The position numbers and the translations under genes are program-made. A stretch of DNA of 64,000 nucleotides from Pseudomonas abietaniphila (GTDB lineage: Bacteria > Pseudomonadota > Gammaproteobacteria > Pseudomonadales > Pseudomonadaceae): contig NZ_CP155619.1 in the NCBI RefSeq assembly GCF_039697315.1, forward strand, positions 868,001-932,000. Direction: 5' to 3'. This document shows, piece by piece, positions 18,408 to 26,495 of this stretch (position 1 is its first letter; every line of letters begins with the position of its first letter). Under the pieces are notes generated by a model. The model was not told where the DNA came from, made no database searches, and worked only from the letters and a program-made list of their open reading frames with translations.

Positions 18408-19313
18408 CTACAGTGCCCTGGCGGCCGATCGTTGACCCCTGACCTGTCCAGGCGTTAACCCACGTACCTGTTTGAATGCCTTGCTGAAGGAGTACTGCGA
18501 GGAGTAACCAATGCGCCTCGCTATCTCGGAAATACTCTCCTCTGTGTCTTTTAACATTTGGGTCGCCAATCCCATGCGGAACCGCGTCAGATAGGCATGG
18601 GGAGGTTCACCGACTGAGGTCGAGAACAGCTGAGCAAACATCGTACGTGACAAGCCTGCCTCCATCGCGAGCCCCTCCAAGGTCCAACGATAGAAAGGCC
18701 GTTCATGTATGCAGGCAAGCGCGATCGCGACTTGGCGACGTTGGGCAAGAGAGAGCGCATTCACGCTTTCATCTCTTAACTTCTCCCACTCACGTAAAAT
18801 ATATATAAAGATCGTTGATAACAGATGCCGGATCATGTGTTGAGAACCAAACTCCGACCGACGTAATTCCTCACGCAGCTGCTTCAGGTTCTCAGCGATG
18901 GGAACACTGTTACATGCCTCCAAATGCACAAAAGACGGCAAGTTTTCCAGCGCAGTTAACAACAGGCCTGAATCGGGTCCGAAAAAACCGCAGACAATGG
19001 AAGTTGCGTCGCGTGCCGGACTGATTTTCCCGTTAACTTGCGATAAAAACGCTTGCACAGGCAGGGTATGACCACCCACTTTGTGAGTGACGACATGAGG
19101 TGCCCCTTGTGCAACCAGCATAATGTCACCGGCTTCCAGCCTTACGTCAGGCTGTCCCTCGGCACTGACATAGGCGCAGCCTTCCAGGCAAAAGTGAAAA
19201 AATGCGCCATTACGTTGTGGCAGTGTTACACCCCACTCCCCGTTTATTCGCGCCTGCAAAAGAATGACGCCTTGTGCCACAAATGGATAGGGCAGCGTGT
19301 CTGGTTGTTCCAT
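18408..19313 (-). CDS. AraC family regulator with N-terminal cupin domain (copy 1)
   Basis: 301 aa from ATG 19313 (AGGA, 7-nt spacing); a long frame upstream to 19526 lacks an RBS. The cupin-like sensor domain includes GAFFHFCLEGCAYVSAEG and LEAGDIMLVAQGAPHVV. Two HTH motifs lie at the C-terminus: WTLEGLAMEAGLSRTMFAQL and ISEIARRIGYSSQYSFSKAF. It is divergent from the NmrA-type gene at 19613, its probable target. It is a paralogue of the AraC gene at 30523-31452, which also sits divergent to an NmrA-type gene. Confidence 0.85.
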   Translation of the reverse strand: MEQPDTLPYPFVAQGVILLQARINGEWGVTLPQRNGAFFHFCLEGCAYVSAEGQPDVRLEAGDIMLVAQGAPHVVTHKVGGHTLPVQAFLSQVNGKISPARDATSIVCGFFGPDSGLLLTALENLPSFVHLEACNSVPIAENLKQLREELRRSEFGSQHMIRHLLSTIFIYILREWEKLRDESVNALSLAQRRQVAIALACIHERPFYRWTLEGLAMEAGLSRTMFAQLFSTSVGEPPHAYLTRFRMGLATQMLKDTEESISEIARRIGYSSQYSFSKAFKQVRGLTPGQVRGQRSAARAL

Positions 19314-19612
19314 GTAATTCCTAAACTCTATTTTCGAATTATAAGTGCGCTCACCGTACGAAAACTCAAACGATCGAACGTCAATTATGCCCCTCGCTGA
19401 GCCCCACAGGTATGACCGGCTGTCTTGTAACCGCAGAGCTGCATGCGCAATCGTCTGGCTCAATCCCTGATCCGACAATGGGCATCGCCAACAAGGTGCA
19501 TTTACCCTGGTCAGGGCAATCTCCAATGTTAATATTATGATATAAATACTAAGAGTTTTTCCTTCCCGCTTTGCTTCGCCACACGTGAAGCTTAACCACG
19601 AGGTATCCAGCC

Positions 19613-20521
19613 ATGAACAGCGACAAGCCCATTCTAGTCACAGGCGCTGCGGGTAACATCGGCGCGGTCGGCAACACCATCACATCTTTACTATTAGAGC
19701 GGGGCTTTGCAGTGCGCGCAATGGTTCATCGGGACGATGATCGAGCGCAAAGCCTACGCGATAAAGGTGCTGAAGTTGTGATAGGGGATCTTTTAGACCT
19801 TAACGACATGCACAGAATAATTGAAGGTTGCGGCACCCTCTATTTTGGTATGTCCGTGTCCGATCAATACCTTGAAGCCAGTATCAACGTTGCGGCTGTC
19901 GCTCTGCACCACAAGGTTGAAGCCTTTATAAATATGTCTCAAATGACACTTTCCCAAATGAGTATCACTGAAACCACAGACAGTCCTCAGCACAAACTCC
20001 ACTGGCTGGCTGAGCAAGCTCTGAATTGGTCCGGATTGCCCGTGGTCCATGTAAGACCAACCGTATTCATGGACGGATTTTTTTTGAAGTTTTCCGCCCC
20101 CACCATTAAAACGCGTGACGCCTTGCTTCTTCCGTTTGGCGAAGGCAAAACCTCCCCTATTGCGGCGACAGATGTGGCCCTTGCGGTAACTGAAATTCTT
20201 GTCAACCCGCAACCTCACCTTGGGGAGGTCTACCATCTCACGGGCCCTGAATGTGAAGATGTCAGGTACTACGCAAGCGTATTCACGGAAGTTTTGGGGC
20301 GCCCAATTACCTACACGGACGTGCCGGTCGCGGCATGGCGTGAGGCGGTGAAAGGCGCCGGGCTACCCGACCATGTCATTGACCACCTCTCCACGATGGG
20401 AGACCTCCACCGTGCGGGCCGGTATGCCCGAATGACCGACGATTTCGTCAAGCTCACCGGAAAGGAGCCCATCACTGCGAAGACATTTATCGAGAGGCAT
20501 GCGGCCAGTTTTGCTAAATAA
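19613..20521 (+). CDS. NmrA-type NAD(P)-binding oxidoreductase (copy 1)
   Basis: 302 aa. Atypical SDR/NmrA: ILVTGAAGNIGAVGNTITSL is the Rossmann loop, then GAEVVIGDLLDL, INMSQM in the middle, and NWSGLPVVHVRPTVFM, where the usual YxxxK is absent. NAD(P)H:quinone reductases (QOR2-like), redox sensors and some azoreductases belong here. A terminator follows at 20553. The divergent AraC gene probably regulates it. The protein is about 30-35% similar by eye to the NmrA-type protein at 29381. Confidence 0.8.
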   Translation: MNSDKPILVTGAAGNIGAVGNTITSLLLERGFAVRAMVHRDDDRAQSLRDKGAEVVIGDLLDLNDMHRIIEGCGTLYFGMSVSDQYLEASINVAAVALHHKVEAFINMSQMTLSQMSITETTDSPQHKLHWLAEQALNWSGLPVVHVRPTVFMDGFFLKFSAPTIKTRDALLLPFGEGKTSPIAATDVALAVTEILVNPQPHLGEVYHLTGPECEDVRYYASVFTEVLGRPITYTDVPVAAWREAVKGAGLPDHVIDHLSTMGDLHRAGRYARMTDDFVKLTGKEPITAKTFIERHAASFAK

Positions 20522-20552
20522 GTCCGCGGACGTCATCTCGGCCTCTCCTGAA

Positions 20553-20582
20553 AACGCCCCGAAATCCGGGGCGTTTTTTTTA
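20553..20582 (+). terminator. Rho-independent terminator
   Basis: AACGCCCCG / CGGGGCGTT form a perfect 9-bp stem with a 5-nt loop, followed by T9. The A-run on the left also makes it usable for the minus-strand DUF1993 gene stopping at 20593, so it is probably bidirectional. Confidence 0.92.
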
Positions 20583-20592
20583 ACCGAGGGGT

Positions 20593-21111
20593 TCAACCGT
20601 GAGGCGTCATATGGGGAAACCGACCCAGATAATCCATCTTACCCAGCGGCACCCCTTTGTGACGCAGGATGTCGTACGCGGTACTGAGATGGAAAAAAAA
20701 GTTGGGAAGCGAAAACTGCAAAATGTAGTCCTGGGGGGAGAAAGTCAGTGTCCCATAGGGAATGACCAGCGAGACAGGTGCACCAGCGCTGGCCTGGAAC
20801 GGCTCTGCGTGAAGTCCCTCCAGAAAGGATACTGTCGCCGCGATGCGCTTGCGCAAGTCGTCGATGGACACTTCATCATCGTTGAACACGGGCGCTGCGA
20901 CTCCCGAGAGCCGCGCGGCGCAGCCTTTGGCCATATCCGTGGCGACCTGAATCTGCCCCCTGAGCGTGAACATGTCGGGTGCAAGGCGCGCCGACACCAG
21001 CTCTGCCATCCGTTCGTCACTGCCTGCAAAAACCTGAGCCTTGTCGAGCCAGCGCAACAAGTTACTGAATCCTCTGAGAAAAACGGGCACGGATATATCG
21101 TAGTTGTTCAT
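20593..21111 (-). CDS. DUF1993 family protein
   Basis: 172 aa from ATG 21111 (MNNYDISVPVFLRGFSNLL), with GGAG 11 nt upstream. The four-helix arrangement with LAPDMFTLRGQIQVATDMAK and the C-terminal LPNFFFHLSTAYDILRHKGV is typical of DUF1993, a DinB-like fold protein of unknown function. The two His-containing helices resemble a DinB metal site. It follows the AhpD-like gene on the minus strand with a gap of about 70 bp, so the two probably form an operon. Confidence 0.8.
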   Translation of the reverse strand: MNNYDISVPVFLRGFSNLLRWLDKAQVFAGSDERMAELVSARLAPDMFTLRGQIQVATDMAKGCAARLSGVAAPVFNDDEVSIDDLRKRIAATVSFLEGLHAEPFQASAGAPVSLVIPYGTLTFSPQDYILQFSLPNFFFHLSTAYDILRHKGVPLGKMDYLGRFPHMTPHG

Positions 21112-21183
21112 GCCGCAGGCCACTCCAAAGGTTTTAAAAACGGAAACGTCAGGCGCTGAAACCAGCACCTGACGGTGTAGCGG

Positions 21184-21702
21184 TCAGATTTCTACGGAAG
21201 GAAAATCCAGAGTGGTGTGAGCAACGTTGTTGAGCAAATTGGTGAAAACCAGCAAGGTCACCTGCGAAATAATGTCTACCAACACTGAGTCGGTGAGGCC
21301 TTGCGCGCGAGCTTCGGCCAGCATGTCATCGCTGATGTGACCGCGGGTCGAGGCCACGGACCGAGCGAAACGAGCATAGGCATCGAGGCTGCCATCTCGC
21401 GCATTGGCGATTTCAGCATCCGACATTCCGACCTTGGACCCGACAAAGCTATGCACTGCGCTGCAGTATTCGCAGCTGTTCACCTGGGAGACCGCAAGCG
21501 AAACAGTCTCACGTTGCTTAGGCGTAAGCGACGTTTCTTCGTTGGCTTGGTGAAACTGTAGATAAGTGGCCAGGGCGGCGGGAGAATGCGCCAGTACCTT
21601 GAACACGTTGGGAACCATTCCATAGGCTCGTTTGACATTATCCAGCAATGGACGAGCGCCCTCTGGGGTCTGGTCATCCGAAAGTACACTGATACGCGTC
21701 AT
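21184..21702 (-). CDS. Carboxymuconolactone decarboxylase / AhpD-like peroxidase family protein
   Basis: 172 aa. The AhpD signature SCEYCSAVHSFVG carries the CxxC pair and the downstream His, with LTPKQRETVSLAVSQVN before it. Members reduce peroxides through the Cys pair or act as peroxidase partners. The single-domain length fits the peroxidase-related subgroup. It is followed by DUF1993 and preceded on the same strand by a truncated LysR gene. An oxidative-stress role is inferred from family and neighbours. Confidence 0.85.
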   Translation of the reverse strand: MTRISVLSDDQTPEGARPLLDNVKRAYGMVPNVFKVLAHSPAALATYLQFHQANEETSLTPKQRETVSLAVSQVNSCEYCSAVHSFVGSKVGMSDAEIANARDGSLDAYARFARSVASTRGHISDDMLAEARAQGLTDSVLVDIISQVTLLVFTNLLNNVAHTTLDFPSVEI

Positions 21703-21778
21703 TAATAATCACCTTTATATGGGCCGGGCGATAATCGCCAGCGAATTAAGAAAAACACACCATTACCACCAGGAGTTG

Positions 21779-22090
21779 CTAATACTCAGGTGCACTCTCC
21801 GGACCGGTACGACACTCATTGACAATCCCTTGAATGGCACTCATTGACGGCAGAAGTGCCGCCGCCAGTTCAACTGCTTTAGGGGTGGGCCGCATGCCTC
21901 GCGGGCCGATCCGAACAAACAACGGATCATTGAACCGCGTTCGTAATCTTGATAGTGAACCACTGATCGCAGGTTGTTTCAGATTGAGGCATTGAGCCGT
22001 CTTTGAAACACTCCGCTCCCTGAACAACACCATGAATACAACCAACAAGTTCAGATCAATACCTGCGAACTTGTTTTCATCGATAGTCAT
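21779..22090 (-). CDS. LysR family regulator, truncated to DNA-binding domain
   Basis: 103 aa consisting of a full LysR winged HTH (DLNLLVVFMVLFRERSVSKT, then LKQPAISGSLSRLRTRFNDP) and the start of the linker helix. It stops at TAG (21779-21781); only eleven more codons follow in frame before TAA. The roughly 200-residue effector domain is missing, so it is either a remnant or a free DNA-binding domain. The HTH itself is intact and could still bind DNA or interfere with a paralogue. Confidence 0.7.
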   Translation of the reverse strand: MTIDENKFAGIDLNLLVVFMVLFRERSVSKTAQCLNLKQPAISGSLSRLRTRFNDPLFVRIGPRGMRPTPKAVELAAALLPSMSAIQGIVNECRTGPESAPEY

Positions 22091-22136
22091 TTCCTACAAC
22101 ACCCGTTGAGCGCATCGGACAGCGATGCGCCCGATA

Positions 22137-22562
22137 TCATTTAGCGGGAGGATTCAGCAACAAGCCAAGGGGTGAGAGTGGACCCACGGGAATGAATTCG
22201 AACGATATCAGCCCCGCTTTATCAAGGGGCATTTTCGCGAAGATCGCCTTGGCCTCTTCAACGTTTGTCATGTTCAGGACAAACACCACACCCAGTTTAT
22301 CGTTGCGCACATTCCACTGTTCAATTTTGCCATCCAGATGAAGCTGTACGGTTTCGCGTACTTCCTGAGGCAATACTGCATTGATAGCCTCTTGCGTCGA
22401 CCCGGGTGTGACAGTACCCACGGCAATGATCTTAGTGGTGGGCACTTTTGGAAGCGGTGCAGCCGATACAGCGGAGAGCGTGCAAGCTGTAAGCAATGTT
22501 GCGGAAACTAACGCCATCAGGCGGGTTTTAGTCTTGGAAACGCGAGATGTAAACTTCATCAT
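22137..22562 (-). CDS. Exported muconolactone-isomerase/YciI-like small protein (copy 1, putative lipoprotein)
   Basis: 141 aa. The N-terminus has basic residues, a hydrophobic core LMALVSATLLTAC and then SAVSAAPL. LTAC fits a lipobox, while ASA/A-type signal peptidase I cleavage is the alternative. The mature part is a dimeric alpha+beta barrel-like domain: INAVLPQEVRETVQLHLDGK, EQWNVRNDKLGVVFVLNM, FEFIPVGPLSPLGLLL. It matches, along its whole mature length, the cytoplasmic protein at 29009-29347. A muconolactone isomerase-like protein in the envelope is unusual. Confidence 0.75.
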   Translation of the reverse strand: MMKFTSRVSKTKTRLMALVSATLLTACTLSAVSAAPLPKVPTTKIIAVGTVTPGSTQEAINAVLPQEVRETVQLHLDGKIEQWNVRNDKLGVVFVLNMTNVEEAKAIFAKMPLDKAGLISFEFIPVGPLSPLGLLLNPPAK

Positions 22563-22899
22563 TTATCCTCTGGTCATGGGTATGCACGTCTGAAGCGAGC
22601 AACAGGCAATTCGTCGCCGTCAACACAACTGTGTTGCGCATGCAGCATTGCGTTGAATCAAGAGCGTTCTGACGCGATTGTCCGTGATGGCATTTTTATA
22701 ACGATGGCTCCTAACGGATCATTCACATCAGATTGCATTTAAATGTTGCGGTGAGGTGTAGTCTGATCCCTTGCTCACCAGAACTCCATGTCGTAGTTCC
22801 CTCCTTTTATGTCACTGTGTCGCTGACGGGTCTCCTGCCTTGCAGCTGTCCTTCAACTTGTGAGCTACTAGCGCAAATGAATCGTTCCGGGCCATTTGC
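22563..22899. other. Divergent intergenic region, no gene
   Basis: 337 bp between the exported small protein (minus) and the GlxA-type regulator (plus). It must carry both promoters. No convincing ORF, terminator or RNA gene is seen. AT-rich stretches at 22690-22745 are the most promoter-like part. Confidence 0.4.
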
Positions 22900-23868
22900 G
22901 TGATGAAAATTACAATCCTTGCTATAGAAGGTGTGTTCGATACAGGCCTTACCGTTCTGCTGGATGCATTCGCCACGGCCAACGATCTGGGCATCTTGCT
23001 GCTCGACACCTCTCCACATTTTGACGTGAGCACGGTAGGGGTGCGCCCCTCGGTTCATACTGCCAGGGGACTGGAAGTCCCGGTTCGCCCTGTCGCATCT
23101 CAAATGCGCCCGGACTGGGTCATCATCCCGGCGCTCAACACGCGAATGCCGGAGGAGTTGGTCGAATCCCTTGGCCGCTCTGACATGCTCGATGCCAAAC
23201 AGCAATTGCTGACCTGGCATGAGGAAGGGGCCGGCATTGCAGCTTCCTGTATCGGCACATTCCTGTTGGCAGAAACGGGTTTGCTCGCAGGCCATGAGGC
23301 CACGACAAGCTGGTGGTTAGGGCCATTCTTCCGGCAGCGTTATCCCGAAATTCTTCTGGATGAATCACGCATGCTCGTCCCGGCATCCCGGCTTGTCACA
23401 GCAGGCGCTGCGATGGGGCACCTGGATCTTGCGCTGTGGATCATTCGCAAGTTCAGCCCTGAACTGGCGACCCTGGTGGCGCGGTACATGCTGGCCGATT
23501 ATCGATCCCAGCAAGCCCCTTACATCATTCCCGAGCATCTTGCTCATTCCGATCCCTTGATCGAAAACTTCGAGCGGTGGGCTCGCAGCCAGCTCAGCGC
23601 AGGCTTTTCACTTCAAAATGCCGCCAAAGCCCTTGCCACTACTCCCAGAACGTTACAACGGCGCACCGAAGCCGTTTTGGGTAAGTCACCTTTAGCTTTC
23701 TTTCAGGACATGAGGGTCGAGCGAGCGCAGCACTTGGTGCGCACGACGAACATGGATATCGAAGCGATCGCCACGGAAGTCGGTTACGTGGATGGAGCAA
23801 CCTTGCGCACCCTGCTCCGCCGGCGGTTGGGACGCGGTGTCCGCGAGCTGCGAGCAGACCTGCGCTGA
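22900..23868 (+). CDS. GlxA family transcriptional regulator (DJ-1/PfpI + AraC HTH)
   Basis: 322 aa; GTG 22900 and ATG 22903 are equally possible starts. The DJ-1/PfpI-like domain covers residues 1-185, with nucleophile-elbow region AASCIGTFLLAETGLLAGHE and ATTSWWLGPFFRQRYPEI. A C-terminal AraC domain has FSLQNAAKALATTPRTLQRR and IEAIATEVGYVDGATLRTLL. This intact protein contrasts with the broken GlxA-type gene at 14522. Divergent from the exported small protein, which it may regulate. Confidence 0.85.
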   Translation: MMKITILAIEGVFDTGLTVLLDAFATANDLGILLLDTSPHFDVSTVGVRPSVHTARGLEVPVRPVASQMRPDWVIIPALNTRMPEELVESLGRSDMLDAKQQLLTWHEEGAGIAASCIGTFLLAETGLLAGHEATTSWWLGPFFRQRYPEILLDESRMLVPASRLVTAGAAMGHLDLALWIIRKFSPELATLVARYMLADYRSQQAPYIIPEHLAHSDPLIENFERWARSQLSAGFSLQNAAKALATTPRTLQRRTEAVLGKSPLAFFQDMRVERAQHLVRTTNMDIEAIATEVGYVDGATLRTLLRRRLGRGVRELRADLR

Positions 23869-23890
23869 CAGACATTCACTTTGGCTGGCC

Positions 23891-24487
23891 TCATTTGAAA
23901 GGGGTCATCTGGAAACTGCTTCGCACTGACAGCCGTTCGTGCAAATCGCGCAAACTCAAAAATCTGCTTTGCCAGTCATTGAGCGGTGCACGAAATGCCA
24001 GATACGAAAGCGCTACGCCAATCACAATTTCCCCTAAGGTGAACGCTTCGCAAGTACGTGCCTGGGTAATGTCGTTCAACCGTGCAAGTGATCGCGCGAT
24101 TGCCTGCTCTCGCCTACGTCCGAAAAAAGAATCGCGCATCTGCGCCCCTTCAAATTTTTCGTTGACAACATGCGTGAAAGCAGCTTCCATCAGACCCAGA
24201 CCCAATCCCACAAGCTGCACACAACGAAGATCGCCTGCAGGTTGCAACGACGACAGGCTGGATAATGAGTCGAGGTACTGAGCAATCAATAAAGATTCGG
24301 TGATGGCGACACCATCGTGAGTCAGCAATACCGGAATTCTGCCCGCCGGATTATGCTCCAGAAGCCTCTCATCATCAGCCCATGGATTCGACCACACGAG
24401 CGATACCGACTCGCTCAGGCCTTTTTCGAGCGCAACGATTCTGACCAACCGAGAATAGGGTGATGAGTCATTGATAAATAATTTCAT
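23891..24487 (-). CDS. Glutathione S-transferase-like protein
   Basis: 198 aa from ATG 24487. The N-terminal domain reads MKLFINDSSPYSRLVRIVAL, with the SPYSR active-site serine motif, GRIPVLL with cis-Pro, and AITESLLIAQYL. The helical C-terminal domain is less conserved and lacks a clear N-capping box. It sits 42 bp downstream of the methyltransferase on the minus strand, probably in one operon, and its stop faces that of the GlxA-type regulator. Confidence 0.8.
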   Translation of the reverse strand: MKLFINDSSPYSRLVRIVALEKGLSESVSLVWSNPWADDERLLEHNPAGRIPVLLTHDGVAITESLLIAQYLDSLSSLSSLQPAGDLRCVQLVGLGLGLMEAAFTHVVNEKFEGAQMRDSFFGRRREQAIARSLARLNDITQARTCEAFTLGEIVIGVALSYLAFRAPLNDWQSRFLSLRDLHERLSVRSSFQMTPFK

Positions 24488-24529
24488 GAGCCGATACCGG
24501 ACCGAGCGGAGCACTGGAATGGGAGTGGA

Positions 24530-25372
24530 TCATGACTGCTTTACGCAAACGGCCATGACCAGTCGGGCCCTGCCCTGCCTGAGACTGCGGGCAAAATTTT
24601 CGGCCATCAGGGCAAAGCGATCGCCCATGGCGAGCTTGAGGGACGGACCCGCTTGAGGCATATCCATGCTCGGAAGCCGGATGTTTTCAATCCACTGAAC
24701 AATGTCGTTTGTGACATCCGACCAATGATCAATCGCGAAACCGCTATCGGCCAACACAGCTCGGGTCTCGGATTCCGTCAGCAAGAAACTCTGTTCCGAG
24801 CGTTCTGCCCAGGGAACGGGATAAAAAGGCTCAAGTCCGTCATCCACTGCGAGCACATCGAAAAATCCAAAACGGCTGCCGGGTTTCAGAACCCTGAAGA
24901 CCTCTCTGTAAGCGGTTTCTCGATCGCTGATATTCATGACCACATGCTGCGTGTATGCCGCATCGAACTGCTCGTCGGCGAGCGTTAAACCGCACAGGTT
25001 GCCAACCTGGTAATCGACCTGCCTGGCCATCCCGGTGCGCTGCGACAGCAGCTGAGCCACCGCCACGAATGAATCGGTCAAGTCCACGCCCGTGACATGG
25101 CAATCGTAGGTTTGAGCGGTGAACCGTGATGGACCACCCAGGCCGGAACCTGCATCGAGTACCTTCATTCCAGGCTTGATATTCAACATCGCGATGAAAT
25201 CAGCAGTCGCTTTCAGACCACCGCTGTGAAATTGATCGAACGATGCCAGCTGCTGGTGAGTAAGAGGGCCATCGCCCAGTTCACTGAGCATGCGTTGGAC
25301 ACGCGCCACGAGGTCTTCACTTAAAGCATCCGCCTGGTAGTGATCACGGACGGGGTTGGACTCATCGTTCAT
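24530..25372 (-). CDS. SAM-dependent methyltransferase (class I, small-molecule)
   Basis: 280 aa. Motif I is MKVLDAGSGLGGPSRFTA; post-I is GVDLTDSFVAVAQLL; motif II region FDAAYTQHVVMNISD; motif III EVFRVLKPGSRFGFFDV. The long N-terminal helical extension (SEDLVARVQRMLSEL) and the GGPSR form resemble sarcosine/dimethylglycine and phosphoethanolamine N-methyltransferases, but also many unassigned enzymes. Upstream of the GST gene. Substrate unknown; cytoplasmic. Confidence 0.8.
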   Translation of the reverse strand: MNDESNPVRDHYQADALSEDLVARVQRMLSELGDGPLTHQQLASFDQFHSGGLKATADFIAMLNIKPGMKVLDAGSGLGGPSRFTAQTYDCHVTGVDLTDSFVAVAQLLSQRTGMARQVDYQVGNLCGLTLADEQFDAAYTQHVVMNISDRETAYREVFRVLKPGSRFGFFDVLAVDDGLEPFYPVPWAERSEQSFLLTESETRAVLADSGFAIDHWSDVTNDIVQWIENIRLPSMDMPQAGPSLKLAMGDRFALMAENFARSLRQGRARLVMAVCVKQS

Positions 25373-25467
25373 AGCACACCTTAGAGTTGCTCTACGTTCC
25401 AGGGGGTTACAACAGTGCGTCGCGCACTTTGGCAGCGGTGACGCACAAGGTTCGCTGAGTGAGGCCG

Positions 25468-26010
25468 TTATGCGTCAGGGCGCAGCTGGGCCGGAGGAAC
25501 CACGACATTCACTCGACCCGTGGCGACGTCATAGACCAGTCCGGTTACCGTGAATCCACCAGGCAAGCTGGGGTTGGCCTTCAGCTTGGCGACGTCAATG
25601 GCCACCGCCTCGTAGGGATCGGCAATGGCCAGGCTGTCCAGGTCTTTGGTTTCAACGCCAAGATTCTTGGCAAGCAGATCGGGAACCAGATGGCGGCATG
25701 GACCAATCCCGCAGTCGGTGTGATGCAGCACGATCAAATTCCATCCGGGGCCAATGTCTTTTCCTTGCGCCGCAGCAAGCGAGCGCACAATGGCCATGTT
25801 CTGGAGAGCCGGCGGATTGATACGGCCGCCCACGTTGCGAATGATGGCGGCCTCACCATGTTTGAGCCCCAGCACTTCGGCGGGATCGACACGCGGGTCG
25901 ACACAACCAATGACTACGGTCTTCATGGAAGGCATCATTTTCAGTTCGGCATTGAAACCCTCGGTGGCGAAGGCTTCGTTGCGTTGCATCAGATCATCGA
26001 TAACGCTCAT
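25468..26010 (-). CDS. Beta-class carbonic anhydrase
   Basis: 180 aa. Zinc site: Cys-Asp-Arg in VVIGCVDPRVDP, then HHTDCGIG supplying His and Cys. NVGGRINPPALQN follows the usual RNAG position. This short form resembles the stand-alone beta-CA-like proteins of Actinobacteria and Pseudomonas rather than Can/CynT. It interconverts CO2 and bicarbonate in the cytoplasm. Its neighbour on the same strand is the methyltransferase, 95 bp downstream. Confidence 0.85.
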   Translation of the reverse strand: MSVIDDLMQRNEAFATEGFNAELKMMPSMKTVVIGCVDPRVDPAEVLGLKHGEAAIIRNVGGRINPPALQNMAIVRSLAAAQGKDIGPGWNLIVLHHTDCGIGPCRHLVPDLLAKNLGVETKDLDSLAIADPYEAVAIDVAKLKANPSLPGGFTVTGLVYDVATGRVNVVVPPAQLRPDA

Positions 26011-26495
26011 AACAGATTCTTCCTATAGCTGATAAGTAATTAGCGAAGCCGTCCTCGAACCGGGAACGCCTTCGTCGCTGGGGAAAATTATCGGTTGTTA
26101 AAGAACGAGGCGGTATTTTCGAAAATGACAAGTTTGGGATCGTTTACGTCATTCGATGCGCACTGAATGCCACTAACTCGCGAGTGCTCCTGTTGGAGAC
26201 ACGCTACCGCCCCTCCGAAGCCGGACGCTGCCAAAAGGCTCAGCCGACATTGCTTCGCGCACACCAATCGGCCACATTTCCTAAAGAAAGGGATCCGTGC
26301 AGTTAGCGACAGAAATTGCTGGCTGGCGCAGAGACTAGACGGGGCGGCTGGGCCGGCCAATGTCGAACCATCCCAATGCTTTATCCATTCGTTCGAACCG
26401 CTTGCGATGAGGTGTTCTTGCAAACTGTTCCGTGCGTCCCGCTCGGTCTAAAGCTGTGCCTGATGCTCGTTTTCCGTCGGCGGTTGCAGCAACCC
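26011..26495. other. 485-bp region without a recognised gene
   Basis: Lies between the carbonic anhydrase start and the molybdoenzyme stop. Open frames on both strands (26088-26423 minus, 26167-26451 plus) mirror one another, have no RBS and no familiar sequence, and are not called. It probably contains the carbonic anhydrase promoter on the left. Confidence 0.4.

Noticed and set aside
26088..26423. Minus-strand 111-aa frame between carbonic anhydrase and molybdoenzyme genes
   Set aside because: Cys- and Ser-rich, no RBS, mirrored by an equally open plus frame; probably non-coding.
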